Source of the DNA: Dactylorhiza incarnata
Taxonomy: Eukaryota > Streptophyta > Magnoliopsida > Asparagales > Orchidaceae
DNA: 64,000 bases
Reading direction: 5' to 3'
Assembly: GCA_033032865.1 (NCBI GenBank)
Contig: JAWHQI010000004.1
Location: 25,278,001 to 25,342,000, forward strand
The stretch's first letter is position 1, and every line of letters begins with the position of its first letter. A program made the position numbers and the translations under genes. This document shows positions 11,028-21,476 of the stretch, piece after piece. Under the pieces are notes generated by a model. That model saw nothing but the letters and a program-made list of their open reading frames with translations, was not told the origin of the DNA and searched no databases.

Positions 11028-11379
11028 ACAAGGGGTCGGCAGAGAGAAAAGGAGAAGTGATCCACCATATACACATTGAAAAGGAGGAAAAGCTCCCAAA
11101 AAGTGAAAAAGAGAGAGAATAGAGAAATTATTCTGCAGCAACCATCATGCATTCTTCTTCTTCTGCTTCTAAAGTCATACTGCTGCAAAATTCTGAAAAG
11201 CTTACAATCTCCTTCTCACTATAGAAGGGAGATTTAATTCACTACTTCTTGTGCTTCCAATCTTCTAGCTAGGAAGAAGATTCTTTCTTGTCTTAAATAC
11301 TTCTTCTCTTTTCTCATTTTCATACTCACATACTATAAAAGAGTTTTTAGAATCACTCTTCAAAAAATTCAGTTGTACT

Positions 11380-11480
11380 GGTTCTAAGAGTCTCCTTTTC
11401 AAAAGACTCAGTTGGTTCTAAGAGTCTCCTTGTCAAAAGACTCAGGGTGGTTCTAAGAGTCTCCTTATCAAAAGACTCAG
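11380..11480 (+). repeat. Triple hairpin repeat in T LTR (R/U5)
   Basis: Three ~41-bp tandem units of GGTTCTAAGAGTCTCCTT...CAAAAGACTCAG. Each unit has GAGTCT pairing with AGACTC around a small loop. The 3' LTR has the same array at 17611-17710, with the last arm altered to AAAAGAGTGAG. It would lie in the 5' leader of the transcript. Confidence 0.6.
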
Positions 11481-11750
11481 TAAAAGATAGTGAATTTCCT
11501 ACCAAGGGGGTAGAAGAGTGGACTACCCAAAGTTTGGGGAACCACTATATTTCCTTGTGTTGTGCTGTGCTTTCTTGTCTTGCATTTACTTTCTTTATTT
11601 GCTTAATTCTTGTTGGTGTATGGGAAGACTTAATCTGTGAACACTACACATATATATAATTATTCACTTTGCACAAATTATTTTAAAATCTCTATTCACC
11701 CCCCCCCCCCCCTCTAGAGAATTCTAGTGAGGTTAATTGTGCACTTTCAA

Positions 11751-11764
11751 TTGGTATCAGAGGG
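11751..11764 (+). other. Primer-binding site of element T
   Basis: TTGGTATCAGAGGG begins two bases after the 5' LTR. TGGTATCAGAG is complementary to the 3' end of plant initiator Met-tRNA, the usual copia minus-strand primer. Confidence 0.85.
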
Positions 11765-11845
11765 AGGTTGATCTAAAAAGGTTAACTCCTTGATCAAAAA
11801 GATCATACCTCTTATATATATATTTTTCTAACAATCATTTTTCAC

Positions 11846-13687
11846 ATGGCACAAATCAAAGATTATGCTTCCACCAGACCACCAATGTGCAATCTTGAAA
11901 AGTTTGCAGTTTGGAAAACAAGAATTAGGATTTATATGAATTCTATTGATGAAAATTTATTTAATGTTATCTTGACAGGTCCTCCCAAGCCTTATAGAAA
12001 AGACTCAAGTGGTGAGGTGACTCAAACACTTGTTCCAAAGGCTGAGTGGACAGTTGAAGAGAAGAAGGCAGGAACATGTGATGCAAAAGCTATAAATATT
12101 CTGGTCTCAACCCTCTCTGATGAAATCTTTCAAAGGGTTGTTGATTGTGAATCAGCCAAAGAAATTTGGGAGGCTCTCATAAAGATGGTAGAAGGAAGTG
12201 CTGATGAAAGGAAAGAAAGGAAGGCTCTATTGATCTCTCAATATGAGAACTTCCAAAAGAAGAATGAAGAAATCATTTCTGAGATGTATGACAGATTCAG
12301 TCTGATCATCAATCAACTAAGAGACTTGGATAGAGAAATCTCTCTCACAGAGATCAATGAAAAATTGCTGATGAGTCTCCCAAGTTCATGGTACTCAAGG
12401 ATATGGGCAATAAGAGACACAAGAGGACAAAGGGAAATTTCAACAGATGCTCTCTTAGGAAAACTCAGATCCTATGAGCAACTGCTGAAAACCAGAGAAG
12501 AAAAGAAGAAAAGAGAAAACATCCCAACTTCTTCAAAAGACAGGAACATTGCATTAAAAGCAACAGAAGAAGGAAGCTCTGTCACTGAAGAAGAACTATT
12601 CAGTTTCCTGGCCAGAAAATTCAAGAAATGGGTCAGGACAGATGGATCAAGAAGGAGAGAGTCAAAACCAAGGTATGACAAAACTCCTACTAAAGAAATT
12701 GTATGTTATTCTTGCAGGAAACCTGGACATATTGCCCCAGAATGTCCAGAGAATGCTGAGACAAAGAAAGATCTGAAAAAGAAAGATCTCAAGAAAAAGG
12801 GGAAGAAGAAAGAAAGAGGCTTTATTGCTGAAGCCTGGAGTGAAACAGACTCTGAGGACAGCACTTCTTCTAAGAGTGACAATGAAGAGCCTAATCAAGA
12901 AGATCTATGCTTAATGGCCCTTGAAGGCTCAAAGAATGATGATGATGCTAAATCATGGAGTGAAACAGGATCAGAAGAAAGCATATCTTCTGAAGATGAA
13001 AAAGAAGATAGCCTTATTCTCATAGAGGAATCTGAGGATAAGGATGAGGTAAGCATTTTTGATGAAATAGATTTTCAAAGTGATAATTTCAGAAATGATT
13101 TTATGGGAATGTGTCTAGATCAACTAAAAGCTACACAAGAAATTAAAGATCTAAAAGAACAAATCAATGTGGCTAAAAACCAGAGAAATAGAGAAGTCAA
13201 ATGCTCTAAAAATTATGAATTAAGGGCTAACATCATAGAAAAGGAGGTAGAAAGGGCTAGAATAGAAAACCAGCTCCTTAAGGATAATGTATCCCAGGCA
13301 AAAGCCTTTGAAGAATTAATAAACATGAGAAGCCAAACTCTCAAGGAAATCACTGAACAACAAACAAGGAGACATAAAAATCTTGGTCTAGGGGCTGATG
13401 CCTCAACCAGCCAAATTCCATCCAACAAACCTGCTTGGATGATCCCTGTAAAATTCACCAAACCCATCAAATCAAACCAAGAGAAAGATTCACTGAATAA
13501 GGAAGAAGACTTCCTCAAGGAAATAAAACAATTTGATGAAACATTATATTATTCAGCTGATGACTCTCAAACTTCATCTGAAAAAGCAACTAAGCCAAAA
13601 GAAATAATACATAAAAAAGCAAAATCAGAAAAGGGAAAAAGAAAATCTATGAAGAAACAGTTGCGTCGACCTCATATCGACGTATGA
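11846..13687 (+). CDS. gag: Element T Gag polyprotein (613 aa)
   Basis: Structural protein of the retrotransposon particle. Residues ~10-230 form a copia capsid-type (UBN2-like) domain: W-K-x-R near residue 23, SAKEIWEAL, FQKKNEEIISEMYDRF, and NEKLLMSLPSSW. A zinc knuckle CYSCRKPGHIAPEC (C-x2-C-x4-H-x4-C) is near 289-302 for RNA binding. Then come Lys-rich (DLKKKDLKKKGKKK) and acidic Ser-rich repeats, and a coiled coil at ~440-510. The long coiled-coil tail is Sirevirus-like. Start: first ATG after the primer site (ACATGGCACAAATC). It ends at TGA 13685, overlapping the next ORF by ATGA. The frame is fully open, unlike gag of S or TR-GAG1. Confidence 0.88.
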   Translation: MAQIKDYASTRPPMCNLEKFAVWKTRIRIYMNSIDENLFNVILTGPPKPYRKDSSGEVTQTLVPKAEWTVEEKKAGTCDAKAINILVSTLSDEIFQRVVDCESAKEIWEALIKMVEGSADERKERKALLISQYENFQKKNEEIISEMYDRFSLIINQLRDLDREISLTEINEKLLMSLPSSWYSRIWAIRDTRGQREISTDALLGKLRSYEQLLKTREEKKKRENIPTSSKDRNIALKATEEGSSVTEEELFSFLARKFKKWVRTDGSRRRESKPRYDKTPTKEIVCYSCRKPGHIAPECPENAETKKDLKKKDLKKKGKKKERGFIAEAWSETDSEDSTSSKSDNEEPNQEDLCLMALEGSKNDDDAKSWSETGSEESISSEDEKEDSLILIEESEDKDEVSIFDEIDFQSDNFRNDFMGMCLDQLKATQEIKDLKEQINVAKNQRNREVKCSKNYELRANIIEKEVERARIENQLLKDNVSQAKAFEELINMRSQTLKEITEQQTRRHKNLGLGADASTSQIPSNKPAWMIPVKFTKPIKSNQEKDSLNKEEDFLKEIKQFDETLYYSADDSQTSSEKATKPKEIIHKKAKSEKGKRKSMKKQLRRPHIDV

Positions 13688-14133
13688 ATGATAGTGCGTC
13701 GAGTTTTACTCAACGCAACCTCTCAGATGCCTCGACCTCTACTCAACGCTTGAATAAAAGTACGTCGACTTCCAATCGACGCAACTTTGTCCATGCGTCG
13801 ATATCAGATCAACGCTATCGGGAGAAAGCGCCGAATATAAATCGAAGCAACTATCAACATGCGTCGAATAGATATCGACGCACAAAAATTCAGAGCAACT
13901 TAAATTCCTATCCTCCAAAAACCTTCTATAATTCCCATTCAGGATCCATTCATCCTAACCATGACTTCCATCATAATCAACACCTCTATCCTAACAAAAA
14001 TTTCTACCCTAAACCTGGTAACCAAACTTTCTATCCTAATCAACCCTTCTATCCCTCTCTAAACTCAAATTATCATAAGAATAAGATAATCAAGTGCCAC
14101 ATATGTAAAAAAACTGGCCACCTTGCCAAATAA
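13684..14133 (+). pseudogene. Element T Gag C-terminal extension in another frame, second zinc knuckle
   Basis: 149 codons in a different frame from gag, starting at an ATGA overlap. The first half is encoded by the TCGACG motif array itself, giving repeats like STSTQRLNKSTSTSNRR; the second half is Asn/Tyr/Pro/His-rich (FYPNQPFYPS). It ends CHICKKTGHLAK then TAA, with TGT (Cys) two codons later, so one stop removes the last Cys of a CCHC knuckle. Sirevirus Gag often has two knuckles. I read this as the original gag C-terminus, frameshifted and truncated; a short independent protein is possible. Confidence 0.55.
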
Positions 14134-14605
14134 TGTTGGCACAACCAATCAAACTATCTGTAAAAAATTAGTCCAAGACTGACTTAGAACTAGGAAAAGA
14201 TAAAAAGAAATAAACACCTAAAATTCTTCAGGAAAATCAAAAGTCACATCGACTACCAATCGACGCAACGTCGACGACTCAACTCAATAAGTGCAATCGA
14301 CGCATACGTCGATTACAATCGACGCATACGTCGACACGAAACCCTAACACCTTAACGCGGACTGTATCGACGCTTACGTCGAATTCCACTCGACGCAACG
14401 TCGACTTCATAAAAATGAGCGGCAATGCTAAAATATTTTCTGTCACATCCACTGAAGTACCGAATAAGCCTCGCATTGAGTCCCGTTTCGACGCTTCACC
14501 TGACTTAAAAAGACTCTTCAGTTATAAACCTTCACTACTCTGCATCCTTTATCCTTCTTGCTCCTCAGTCCAGCCGATTCTTTTTCCCTCTCTCACTGAT
14601 CTACA
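14134..14605 (+). promoter_or_regulatory. Internal promoter of the T extra ORF (motif array plus TATA)
   Basis: After degenerate sequence, 14246-14410 contains a dense array of TCGACG/CGTCGA units (for example GACGCATACGTCGATTACAA, ATCGACGCTTACGTCGAATT), the unit of the T LTR U3. A TATA-like TTATAAACC lies at 14522-14530, ~76 bp before the ATG at 14606, with a pyrimidine-rich leader between. This looks like a separate pol II promoter built from the LTR motif. Function is inferred. Confidence 0.55.
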
Positions 14606-16484
14606 ATGGCTCCCAAGATAAATTCTGGGTTTGATATCGACCTCGAATCCTTCCAAGCAGCAGCAGAAAACTATAAGAACATCATAGCTCTCTTCACTGA
14701 ATCCGGATTGGACAAACTCATCTCAACAAGATGCAAGCTCCTGGAAACAGAGCTCACAGAGCTGATAACTCATGTTCAGATATCTGAACAAGGAGAAATC
14801 CAGGGAACAATCTATGAGACACCAGTCTCAATCTCCACAGAACATATTAGGACCACCTTTGATCTTCCATCAGGTATATCCTAATATAATCTTTGTTCAA
14901 CTAAAATAGGGAAAGGAAATCAATTTCTAAAGAGTAAGCTCATAAGTCTTCATCATTTCTTTATTAGGTGATGAATCTATAGACCTCACACCTGATGAAA
15001 TCAAGCATCTGCTAACCTTCATGAAGTTTTCAAGGGATAAACCAACCCATCTAAAGAAAATAGATTTTTCTGAAGAGTATAGACTACTAGCAGATATAGT
15101 AGGAAAGATACTACTATGTAAGATATCTGCCCATGATGCAGTGCCCAAGCAGCAACTGAACATCATGGGGGCTCTTGTATTGAAGAAGAAAATAGACTGG
15201 GCCAGCTGTCTGCTCAAGATGATAGGCTCTAGATATTCTCACAAAGAGAATGCCTACATGAGGATTATGAGTCAAGTACTCTTCCACTCCTTCCCTGACC
15301 TCTGTAGGTCAAAAGGAATTCCTATCCCTCCTGGAAAGAGGATGTCCATTCCCCTCTTCTCCAAATGGACTAGGCAAATCCCCAAGCCTGGTTCCATTCC
15401 TGAAAGAACTCCCTCTCCTCCTAACTCCCCTGCTCATCCATCTCCTCCTCCTCCTCCTCCTCAAAGAGACAATCCTTCTCTACCACCATCATCCACTCAA
15501 ATAGTCTCTACCACCCTCATAACTCCTGCTCTACCTACCCCTTCTCAAACACCTGCTCCTCAAACAGCAGTTTCTCCATCTCCTCCTCCTCATACTCTCT
15601 CACCCATTTCACCTCCACTATCACCAATACCTCATACATCAACTAACCTTTCTCCACCCTCATCACCACTTCCACCACTCTCTCCTCATCATCAACCACA
15701 ACATGAACCATCTGCATCCACTGAAGCCCTTCTTACTCAGTGCATTGCAATAGCAGCTCAAACATTCCAAGCAATGCTGGATGAGCACTGCTCCCAAATT
15801 CATTCCTCCATCCTTCACACGCACACCCAAATAGATGGGGTCAGTGCCTCTGTGAAAAATCTGAAGACCTCTCTCTCTTCCTCTAGAGTGACCAGGTCTT
15901 TCTTAACCTCCCTGGCCAGGATGGTCAAGAAGGGGGAGAATCTAGATGAAGAACAGCTCACCAATCCTAAATCTCTCTCTCACAAGCCCCCTCCTTCCTC
16001 AAAAGATAACAGTCTTTCACTTCTCAAGACAATTGGAAATGAAGTTGTACCTGAGCTACACTCTGAAGAACAAACAATAGAGGTACTTAGTACATCAAAA
16101 GAGGCTGCAAATCAAGTAGTACTATTACAAGGGGAGGCAAGCGGAGCAGAAATTGAAACTGAAAAGGAAGATGTGGCAGTTGGGGAGAAAGATAAAGAAA
16201 CTGCAATTCAGGGGGAGCTGGATACTGTTATGAATGAAGCTGGAAAAGAACAGCCAGATGTTGTGTTGACTGAAGTAGAAGCTCAGGAGCCAGATGCAAC
16301 TGGAGCTGGAGATAATAAAGAAATTAAAGAAGTAGAAAGATTAAAGGAAGTTCCATCCCAGGGGGAGCAATCTGCTCAGGGGGGGCTAGGTGAACTTCCT
16401 ACAAATGAGAAGGAGAAAACCTCCTCTCCTAAAACAGTAGTATTCAAGAGAAAGAGAAAGACTCCTCCTACCCCTCCTGAGTAA
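14606..16484 (+). CDS. Element T extra ORF, two exons, ~594 aa, plant transposon-protein-like
   Basis: Exon 1 is 14606-14873 and exon 2 is 14968-16484. The 94-bp AT-rich gap (14874-14967) starts GTATAT and ends TTATTAG, and removing it restores one frame, so it is a probable intron. The N-terminal ~250 aa start MAPKI and resemble the 'putative plant transposon protein' family (recalled, not searched): IQGTIY..., SISTEHIRTTFDL, KKKIDWASCLLKMI. Then come a Pro/Ser-rich region (~270-370), a likely coiled coil (FQAMLDEHCSQIHSS onward), an acidic Glu-rich tail and a basic end KRKRK. The first domain resembles the antisense ORF of TR-GAG1. Not Gag, not pol. Biochemical role unknown; a DNA-binding or regulatory role is inference. 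Confidence 0.7.
14874..14967 (+). other. Probable intron in the T extra ORF
   Basis: Begins CAG|GTATATCC and ends TTTATTAG|GTGATG. It contains in-frame stops and is AT-rich. Exon 1 ends after the first base of a Gly codon and exon 2 completes it. Introns are unusual inside LTR retrotransposons because genomic RNA must stay unspliced, so a separate transcript is likely. Confidence 0.65.
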
Positions 16485-16666
16485 TGTTTGAAAATAATAC
16501 TGATTGATATGAACATGAAGTCTGTTTATATAATTCTGGAAAAATTGGTTATATAATCTCTTTTTCCAATTTTTTTTTGCTTAATTGATATATTTCTTTT
16601 CTCTACAAATGTTGAGATGCTAGTAAAATTTCCTTCTAAATAGGGTTAAGATAAATAGGGGGAGAT
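16485..16666 (+). other. Element T 3' non-coding end and polypurine tract
   Basis: AT-rich, no ORF. It ends with ATAAATAGGGGGAGAT directly before the 3' LTR; the purine run AGGGGGAGA (about 16656-16665) is the Sirevirus-type plus-strand primer. Confidence 0.75.
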
Positions 16667-17980
16667 TGTTGGGAAAATGATTTCTATTAACCCCTGAAAA
16701 AGAGTTGAATATGAATTCTAAGAAAGGAAAATCAAGGTTAAGTAAATATGCGTCGAATGGTATTCGACGCAACGTCGATGTAGTATCGACGTTCCTTTCA
16801 GAATGAGTCGAAGTACCTTTAAGAAGAATTCGACGTATCCTATGTCAACGTAGCTCTGACTTCTAGTCGACGTATCTTGACATGTCGACGCACCTTAGTC
16901 GACGCACCTTCCTTATTCTCCTCTCGACGTCCAGCCAGGACGAATTCGACGCGCGCGTCGAATAGTAATCGACGTACGTCGATTTTTATGATTAATTCAA
17001 AAATCGCTAGATCTCTTTCCTTCTTTTATAAATCTGATTTATATGGAATCAATTTTTTCTTTATAGACGTTCTGAATTATCCTTTCCTCTAATAGATTCT
17101 TGGCTAAATTGATTAAATCCTTTATGGACATTATCAGATTGAATACTTTCCTTCTATGGATATATTTATTATGGAAATTTCTCTTTGTTTCTAATACTCT
17201 GCCTGCTAATTGATTATTCTCCTATAGTGTTATTTTAATGAACAGAGCTATAAATAGCAAGGGGGGCGGCAGAGAGAAAAGGAGAAGTGATCCACCATAT
17301 ACACATTGAAAAGGAGGAAAAGCTCCCAAAAAGTGAAAAAGAGAGAGAATGGAGAAATTGTTCTGCAGCAACCATCAAGCATTCTTCTTCTTCTGCTTCT
17401 AAAGTCATACTGCTGCAAAATTTTGAACAGCTTACAATCTCCTTCTCACTATAGAAGGGAGATTTAATTCACTACTTCTTGTGCTTCCAATCTTCTAGCT
17501 AGGAAGAAGATTCTTTCTTGTCTTAAATACTTCTTTTCCTTTTCTCATTTTCATACTCACATACTGTAAAAGAGTTTTTAGAATCACTCTTCAAAAAATT
17601 CAATTGTACTGGTTCTAAGAGTCTCCTTTTCAAAAGACTCAGTTGGTTCTAAGAGTCTCCTTGTCAAAAGACTCAGGGTGGTTCTAAGAGTCTCCTTATC
17701 AAAAGAGTGAGTACAAGATAGTGAATTTCCTACCAAGGGGGTAGAAGAGTGGACTACCCAAAGTTTAGGGAACCACTATATTTCTTTGTGTTGTGCTGTG
17801 CTTTCTTGTCTTGCATTTACTTTCTTTATTTGCTTAATTCTTGTTGGTGTGTGGGAAGACTTAATCTGTGAACACTACACATATATATATATATATAATT
17901 ATTCACTTTGCACAAATTATTTTAAAATCTCTATTCACCCCCCTCTAGAGAATTCTAGTGAGGTTAATTGTGCACTTTCA
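16667..17980 (+). repeat. 3' LTR of element T
   Basis: 1314 bp, nearly identical to the 5' LTR. It contains the TCGACG array (16749-16984), TATA (17249-17256), the GAGTCT hairpin repeats (17611-17710) and a short C-tract (17938). It ends ACTTTCA, followed by the flank ACACC. Confidence 0.9.
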
Positions 17981-17985
17981 ACACC

Positions 17986-18797
17986 GACCCTTCATCCTGC
18001 AGGAGTCCAAGGTATGCCCGAAGTGATGGCACTTGACACATAACACAGAAGGGGTTGGGACCTTTTTCAGTTTTTGTTGTGGACTCTTGCTGGAGGATGG
18101 GTAATCAGCAGAATAAATTTCAGATTTTTGATTATTCGATGAATTATGAGTTTTGTTACTACCGCCAGCGTTAGAAGTTTCCGTCGGGCGGTCGTTAGCA
18201 GAGACAAAACCTAGACTAGTTTTTGCACTACCATGCCTTTGGTTGGCCAAAATCATATCAAGACTTTTCTGGCCAACATCGAATTTTTCTATAGCTAAGT
18301 TAAGGTCATGGATTTTAGCTTTTAATGCAAAAATTTCAATAACTAAATTTCCGCATCAATTTGCAAAAATTTTCTTTTCATTTTCAATATTAGAAAGAGA
18401 GAGTTTCAAGTTTCTTTCTAAGTCACTCTTTTGTTTCGAGAGTGATTCAATATTGGAGAGAGCATTAGAAAGATCAGTTTCAAATTTGCTAGTCCTCACC
18501 AAGAGAACATCATTCTTTTGGAAAGACACCATCTCCTTTCCCAAGGCAAAAACTTCCTTATTTAATTTTTGATTTTGTTTCAAAAGAATTTTTTTTTCAG
18601 TTTTTAGTAGATCAAGATCTTTTAAATTTTTTTGCCAAAAGATTTGCAAGTTCTTAAGTATTCGGAATAAAGATCATCATAGTTAGAGGGGATTACCTCA
18701 GTGTCGCTTTGGACACTACACTCGTCGTCGGTTGATTCATTAATTTTCCCCATAAGGCACAAGTTTGCCTCATCATCATCGCTTGAGCTTGAAATCC
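17986..18797 (-). pseudogene. Element S gag, C-terminal part (zinc knuckle and coiled coil)
   Basis: Read on the minus strand from the U insertion: a Ser/Asp-rich stretch (SSSSDDDEANLCLMGK, 18800-18740), a long Lys/Leu/Glu coiled coil (18620-18300: LLKTEKKILLKQNQKL, SKQKSDLERNLKLSLS), and a zinc knuckle CVKCHHFGHTLDSC (~18030-17990). The frame is broken near 18630 and 18350. It continues the N-terminal part at 25665-24649; the junction with pol is interrupted by T. This is the second knuckle of a Sirevirus-like Gag. Confidence 0.75.
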
Positions 18798-18802
18798 TTG
18801 AG

Positions 18803-20361
18803 TGATAGTACATTATATATAGTTATTTTTATATAGTATTTTAGTAGTAATTAATTAGTTTTTATATAATTTTAGTTTAATTTATATCTAATTTACTTTA
18901 TTTTGTGTTTTCAGGTAATCTGGAGCTGCTAATAACAAATTCAAGCCCACAACCGTGTTCACGGGAAATTCCAAAACAAATCTGCAAAAATCCTCAGTAC
19001 ACACCCCAGGTCACGGGCGTGACCTGGGGGCGTGACCATGGTCACGACCGTGCTCTGCCTTCATCTCCCGGATGACATTGCCACGTCGGTTTATGATTAC
19101 ATGCCCCAGGTCACGGGCGTGACTTGGGGCGTGACCTTCAGGTCACGGGCGTGACTCGCCCGACATGCATTCAATACAAGCAGTTTCCGCCGCCGAGCCG
19201 TTCCAGTTTACACGCCCTTGGTCACGGGCGTGACCAAGGGCATGACCTCTCCCGCAACTGCCAGATTAACTCCAGATCGCGCCGTTTCCCATCGTTTCCT
19301 GACTCGGTCAAGACACTCCCTTGGTCACGGGCGTGACCTAGGCCGTGACCCATCGAGATGATCAATTTTGGCGGTTTCTCTCCCCCCAATGTTCCCGGGC
19401 TTTCAAGACGCAGTTACGCAGCTTACACGCCCTTGGTCACGGGCGTGACCAAGGGCGTGACTCACCAATTGTCTTCCTATAAATGTTAGCTGCTGCCAAA
19501 GTGATGGAATCCAGTCCATGCTTAGATTGGGTCAATTCTAGTATAGGTTTTCTGCATTTTTCTTAGTGTAACTTTATTTTATGTCTTGTCTTTTTAATTC
19601 CTAGCTTAGATTTACTTTTACTTGCAATTGTACTTTTCTTTACATAGAAATAAAAATGTCTTTCTTCTCAATTATGTTTTGCTAATTTTATTTGCATTTG
19701 ATCGGAAGAAGTCTTAAGTAGTAGTATTTAGTAATCTCTTTTTCATAGTTTGGTTTTGGAAAACTAGGATTTATCTTTGAATTAAACTGCTTCGAATTCA
19801 TATGTCGCGAATATGTTTTTTGATGTAAGATCTGTATGCTAGTAATTAAGAGATCCATGCGAACGAGGAGATCACTCAAAGATAAAAAGATCTACATGCA
19901 TTCCTCGAGAGAGGGTGCCACAAATCTTCCGGATTGGAGTCAAATCCAATAGTGGGGCTCACCGCATAAAGCAAGCTTAGGGGTTTCGACTGGCCGAGGG
20001 GTCTTAATCGATCAACCTAAGGTTAGGTGGTAGTTCTCTCGAGAGAGGCTCTACCATACTTTTGGAACCTCCACGGTCAAGTTTGTCCAAATCAATTTAT
20101 GATGTTTACGAAATATTTTACTTAAGAAGAATTCTCAATCAAATGTTTCATTTCTTTTATTATTTCTTTTATAAAACCTTTTAACTATTTTTCCGATAAA
20201 ATAATATTAATTTGCGTGAGTTGAAGTAATCAACAGACCCGTGGAATGCGACACTTGATATTTATTTGTTTTAAATATCCTATGCTATTAACGATAGGTG
20301 CTCTTGCCTATAGTTCGTAGAATTTGGAAAAAATTATTTATATCTTAAATTTTACTTATCA
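18803..20361 (+). repeat. 5' LTR of element U
   Basis: U3 carries the GGTCACGGGCGTGACC dyad array (18998-19462), TATAAATG at 19478, then a long R/U5 containing CTCGAGAGAGGG...CTCTCGAGAGAGGC (19905-20052), a possible structured leader. The 3' LTR differs by extra CTTCAGGTCACGGGCGTGAC units. Confidence 0.85.
18998..19484 (+). promoter_or_regulatory. U3 dyad array and TATA box, U 5' LTR
   Basis: At least seven GGTCACGGGCGTGACC-type dyads, many extended to CCCTTGGTCACGGGCGTGAC...CAAGGG, and then CCTATAAATG (TATA 19478-19484) shortly after the last unit. The equivalent in the 3' LTR is 23265-23781 with locally tandem-duplicated units (23394-23460). Confidence 0.65.
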
Positions 20362-20365
20362 AGTT

Positions 20366-20386
20366 TTTGGCGCCGTTGCCGGGGAA
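20366..20386 (+). other. Primer-binding site of element U
   Basis: TTTGGCGCCGTTGCCGGGGAA lies just after the 5' LTR. This is the primer site characteristic of Athila-lineage elements, reported as tRNA-Asp type. Confidence 0.8.
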
Positions 20387-20525
20387 TATTTTTGTTGATA
20401 TTTTGAAAGCGTGGATTTTATTACTTTTATCATTCTCTTTCTCCACCCCCATTTCTTTTTTTTCTTCTTTTATAATTCCTTTCTATTAAGTAACGGTTGT
20501 ATAATTTTCTTTTTTCAAAAAAAAA

Positions 20526-21476
20526 ATGATGTCATCGCAATTGGCCGCAAAAGTTGCCAAGCTTCAACATAAGGTAGACCTTTTGGAAGCCGCACGAAGG
20601 CACCAACTTATTTGTAATTTTTGTGGTGCAAATCATTCTAGTGAGGAGTGTTATTCTTATTTTTATTCTCAAAATATTTTTGATCAAACTAATTTTTCTC
20701 AAGATTATAATTCTTATGAAATTCCTTCTTGCTCCGATAATAATTATTCATGGTGGCAAGATCACCCGGATAATTTACGGTGCAATGAAGAAATTTCTTT
20801 TGATCAAAATTTTTCTTCCTCCACATTTTACCCACAAAATTCTTTTTCTTCTTTTGGTGATTCTCCGGATCTTCCTATTCAAAATTTGAATAGTTTTTCC
20901 CAAGAAGAAAATAATATTTTATACCAAGAATTTATTAACATAATGGGTGAGTCGAGCGAAATAGAAGAAGAACATGATTCATCTTCTAATCCGCCCGACT
21001 CTATTCCACTTTTTCATGAATTTTTAAACCCACCATATAAATATTTTGGAATCAACATTCATGTAAATTTTGTCGCCCATAAATTTACTTCCCTTGTTAT
21101 TGATTTTTCAGATAAAATTTTTATTTTAGAAAATGAACAATCGTTCCTTAATCATGAATTTTCACAAGAAACTCCTCCTTGTGACTAATTTTCTGACTCG
21201 CTTAATCTTGATTCTTTTTATTCTAACGATTTTCATGTAGAGGATGAGCCGTTGCAACTAAACGTCTTCACCGATCCATTTGCTGCTCATCTCCAACAAT
21301 TCAAATTACCTGAGGTATGTATGGGTAATTTGGATTCTCAATTTCAAGCTAACAGACAACGAAAGAATCAAGACAATAGCGGAGGAGTCGTCGGGCAACG
21401 GCTTTCGGCATGCTCACTTGAGCGTGAATTAAGGGAGTTGCCTGTGTACCTTTATTTTTATTTTCCTTTTTCCTAA
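20526..21476 (+). pseudogene. Element U gag-like ORF, one in-frame stop
   Basis: The frame runs from ATG 20526 to 21474, interrupted once by TAA at 21186-21188. The N-terminus is a short helix (AAKVAKLQHKVDLLEAARR) and a knuckle CNFCGANHSSEEC (C-x2-C-x3-H-x4-C, the spacing seen in Athila Gag). The rest is low-complexity Ser/Asn/Phe/Asp-rich with acidic patches (MGESSEIEEEHDSSS). It keeps only the end of an Athila Gag; capsid, protease and pol are absent. The tail SACSLERELRELP is unassigned. Confidence 0.6.

Larger units (their letters stand above)
10431..11749 (+). repeat. 5' LTR of element T
   Basis: Starts TGTTGGGAAAATG and ends GTGCACTTTCA. U3 holds the TCGACG dyad array (10505-10752); TATAAATA at 11020; R/U5 holds three copies of a GAGTCT...AGACTC hairpin (11380-11480), and a C-tract at 11699-11712 precedes CTCTAGAG. 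The 3' LTR matches throughout, with a few indels (for example at 17130). Confidence 0.9.
10431..17980 (+). mobile_element. Element T: non-autonomous Sirevirus-like element with gag and an extra spliced ORF
   Basis: Two LTRs (1319 and 1314 bp), primer site (TTGGTATCAGAGGG, 11751), purine tract before the 3' LTR, and flanks ACATC (10426-10430) / ACACC (17981-17985), a target duplication with one change. It is inserted between gag and pol of S. It has a 613-aa Gag and a ~594-aa extra protein in two exons, but no protease, integrase, reverse transcriptase or RNase H, so it depends on another element. The near-identical LTRs and open frames suggest recent insertion. Confidence 0.85.

Noticed and set aside
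14606..16484. Extra T ORF as an ordinary host gene
   Set aside because: It lies between two LTRs of one insertion with a target duplication, and a homologous-looking ORF is in another element, so it belongs to the transposon.
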